Assembly: GCA_002310075.1 (NCBI GenBank) | Contig: DBXU01000134.1 | Coordinates: forward strand, 427-14,816 | DNA from: Bacteroidales bacterium UBA1204 | Lineage (GTDB): Bacteria > Bacteroidota > Bacteroidia > Bacteroidales > F082 | DNA: 14,390 nt | Direction: 5' to 3' | Shown: piece after piece, positions 13,014-14,390 of the stretch | Numbering within the stretch: the stretch's first letter is position 1 | How the letters are laid out: each line of letters opens with the position of its first letter | Program-made: the position numbers and the translations under genes | Notes under the pieces: generated by a model | The model's input: only the letters and a program-made list of their open reading frames with translations | The model's database searches: none | Told to the model about the DNA's origin: nothing

Positions 13014-14390
13014 TTATTTCTTTTTAAAGATACTACCCAAGATTGAGCGGACGATTTGATTCCCCAGGCTACGGCCAATGGTAGTCGCCGTGGTGTTGAT
13101 GGTCTTCTCCAGCGCCTTGCCTGCCGTCGACTTCTTCTTTCTGGTGGTCGTACTTCTGGAGCTGGTACTCCTTGAACGCTCTTTTTCCTTCGCTTCCTTT
13201 GCTTTGCGTTTTTCTTCCTCTTCGGCTTCTTTCTGGAGTCGTTTTTCCTCCTGTTTCTGTTGTTCAACGAGCACTTCGTAGGCGCTTTCGCGGTCGAAGC
13301 TCTTGTCGTAAACGCCATAGATGCGAGACTTACGAATCAGCTCGTTGCGTTGGTCTTCGGTGATGGCACCAATCTGGCTCAGCGGGAAGAGAATCTTGGC
13401 GCGTTCCACGATGCAGGGTGCACCTTTTTCGTCGAGCAACGAGACCAAGGCCTCGCCTGTCCCAAGCTCGAGTATGGCCGCCTCGGTGTTGAAATTCGGG
13501 TTGGTGCGGAAAGTCTGGGCTGCTGCCTTCACGGCTTTCTGCTCCTTAGGCGTATAGGCCCTCAGTCCATGGAGGATACGGTTGCCAAGCTGGCCAGCGA
13601 TGACCTCGGGGATGTCATCGGGACTTTGTGTGACGAAATACACGCCAACGCCCTTGGAACGAACCAAGCGTATCACCTGTTCGATCTTATCCACCAAGGC
13701 CTTTGAAGTATCCTTAAACAGCATATGGGCTTCATCGAAGAAGAAGATCAGCTTGGGCAAAGGCAGGTCGCCGACCTCGGGAAGTTGGGTATAGAGCTCG
13801 CTCAGCAGCCACAGCAGGAAGGTGGAATAGAGCTTCGGATTAAGCATCAGCTTATCAGCAGCCAACACGTTCATCACGCCCTTGCCTCCTTCGGTCTGAA
13901 GGAAATCGAACACGTTGAATGAAGGCTCGCCAAAGAACAGGTCGCCGCCTTCGGCTTCCAGAGCCAGCAAAGCACGCTGGATGGCGCCTACGCTCACCGA
14001 GGTGATGGTGCCGTAGGTGGTGGTAAACTCCCTGGCGTTCTTGGCAACATAGTCGAGCATAAGGCGCAGATCCTTCATATCGATGAGGAGCAAGCCACGG
14101 TCGTCGGCAATCTTGAAGACGATGTTAAGGATGCCCGTCTGGGTCTCGTTAAGGCCGAGCAGACGTGACAGCAGCTGGGGTCCCATGTCGGAGATGGTGG
14201 CTCTGAGCGGATGACCTTGTTCGCCATACACATCGAAGAAACGTGTGGGGCAGCCGTGGAAGTCAGGGTTCTCAATGCCGAACTCAGGGCAACGTTTCTC
14301 GATGAAGCTGCTCATCTTACCGGCCTGGCTGATACCCGAGAGGTCGCCTTTCATATCGGCCATAAAGCAAGGCACGCCTGCCTGGCAGAA
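13014..14390 (-). CDS. HerA-like ATPase/helicase, DUF853 family (N-terminus outside window)
   Basis: Partial gene: the frame is open to the right edge, so the N-terminal part, including the expected Walker A motif, is missing. The visible 458 or so residues begin near AGVPCFMADMKGDLSG, the typical region after Walker A in DUF853 proteins, and continue with Walker B KLIFFFDEAHMLF, then YFVTQSPDDIP and QLGNRILHGLRAYTP. These match the HerA/FtsK-type P-loop ATPases thought to move DNA. Toward the C-terminus a highly charged segment rich in Glu, Lys and Arg, probably a coiled coil, leads into a Ser/Thr/Lys-rich linker and a final hydrophobic helix (SLGNQIVRSILGSIF). The exact cellular role of this family is not settled. 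Confidence 0.9.
   Translation of the reverse strand, partial: FCQAGVPCFMADMKGDLSGISQAGKMSSFIEKRCPEFGIENPDFHGCPTRFFDVYGEQGHPLRATISDMGPQLLSRLLGLNETQTGILNIVFKIADDRGLLLIDMKDLRLMLDYVAKNAREFTTTYGTITSVSVGAIQRALLALEAEGGDLFFGEPSFNVFDFLQTEGGKGVMNVLAADKLMLNPKLYSTFLLWLLSELYTQLPEVGDLPLPKLIFFFDEAHMLFKDTSKALVDKIEQVIRLVRSKGVGVYFVTQSPDDIPEVIAGQLGNRILHGLRAYTPKEQKAVKAAAQTFRTNPNFNTEAAILELGTGEALVSLLDEKGAPCIVERAKILFPLSQIGAITEDQRNELIRKSRIYGVYDKSFDRESAYEVLVEQQKQEEKRLQKEAEEEEKRKAKEAKEKERSRSTSSRSTTTRKKKSTAGKALEKTINTTATTIGRSLGNQIVRSILGSIFKKK

Noticed and set aside
14373..14375. GTG as start of the HerA-like gene
   Set aside because: The frame is open beyond it to the window edge, and upstream residues continue the family pattern, so the true start is outside the window.

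Overview
The window looks like chromosomal housekeeping DNA from a member of the Bacteroidales (phylum Bacteroidota). Four signs point there. Almost no start codon has a Shine-Dalgarno sequence. Several genes are preceded by the Bacteroides-type -7 element TAnnTTTG. Exported proteins include lipoproteins with a clear lipobox. Family content and gene order also fit: a DUF4294 protein, a Bacteroidota-type trigger factor carrying GFRPGMVP, and the tig-clpP-clpX cluster. No CRISPR array, insertion sequence, prophage or toxin-antitoxin pair was seen, and no stretch without a gene exceeds 300 bases.

Layout, left to right. metK (S-adenosylmethionine synthase, +) ends at a strong bidirectional terminator. 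It faces a minus-strand operon read ruvX, then def, then a TPR-type lipoprotein. ruvX and def overlap by ATGA, and the end of ruvX runs through a small repeat tract. Upstream of ruvX lies tRNA-His(GTG) on the minus strand with its own terminator. On the plus strand follow a lone DppC/OppC-type ABC permease, tRNA-Leu(TAG), and a tight tig-clpP-clpX run that seems to start at the tRNA-Leu promoter. A 15-bp hairpin terminator ends this run. Its T-tract merges into a near-perfect sigma-54 (-24/-12) promoter, which drives an exported DUF4294 protein. That gene meets the next minus-strand operon at a 19-bp-stem terminator that contains both stop codons.

The second minus-strand operon reads Gfo/Idh/MocA oxidoreductase, then an unrecognised lipoprotein, then a membrane polyprenyl-phosphate glycosyl-1-phosphate transferase, the last two overlapping by ATGA. 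It looks like an envelope or exopolysaccharide glycan module. The oxidoreductase is divergent from pcm (protein-L-isoaspartate methyltransferase), whose leader carries a REP-like palindrome. The window ends inside a HerA-like (DUF853) ATPase whose N-terminus is cut off by the right edge.

Functionally, most of the window is protein birth, folding and quality control: peptide deformylase, trigger factor, ClpXP and isoaspartate repair, together with methyl-donor synthesis and two tRNAs. I found no clearly new multi-gene system. The best candidates for new biology are the sigma-54-controlled DUF4294 gene, the tRNA-Leu/tig transcriptional link, and the lipoprotein coupled to the glycan-initiating transferase.
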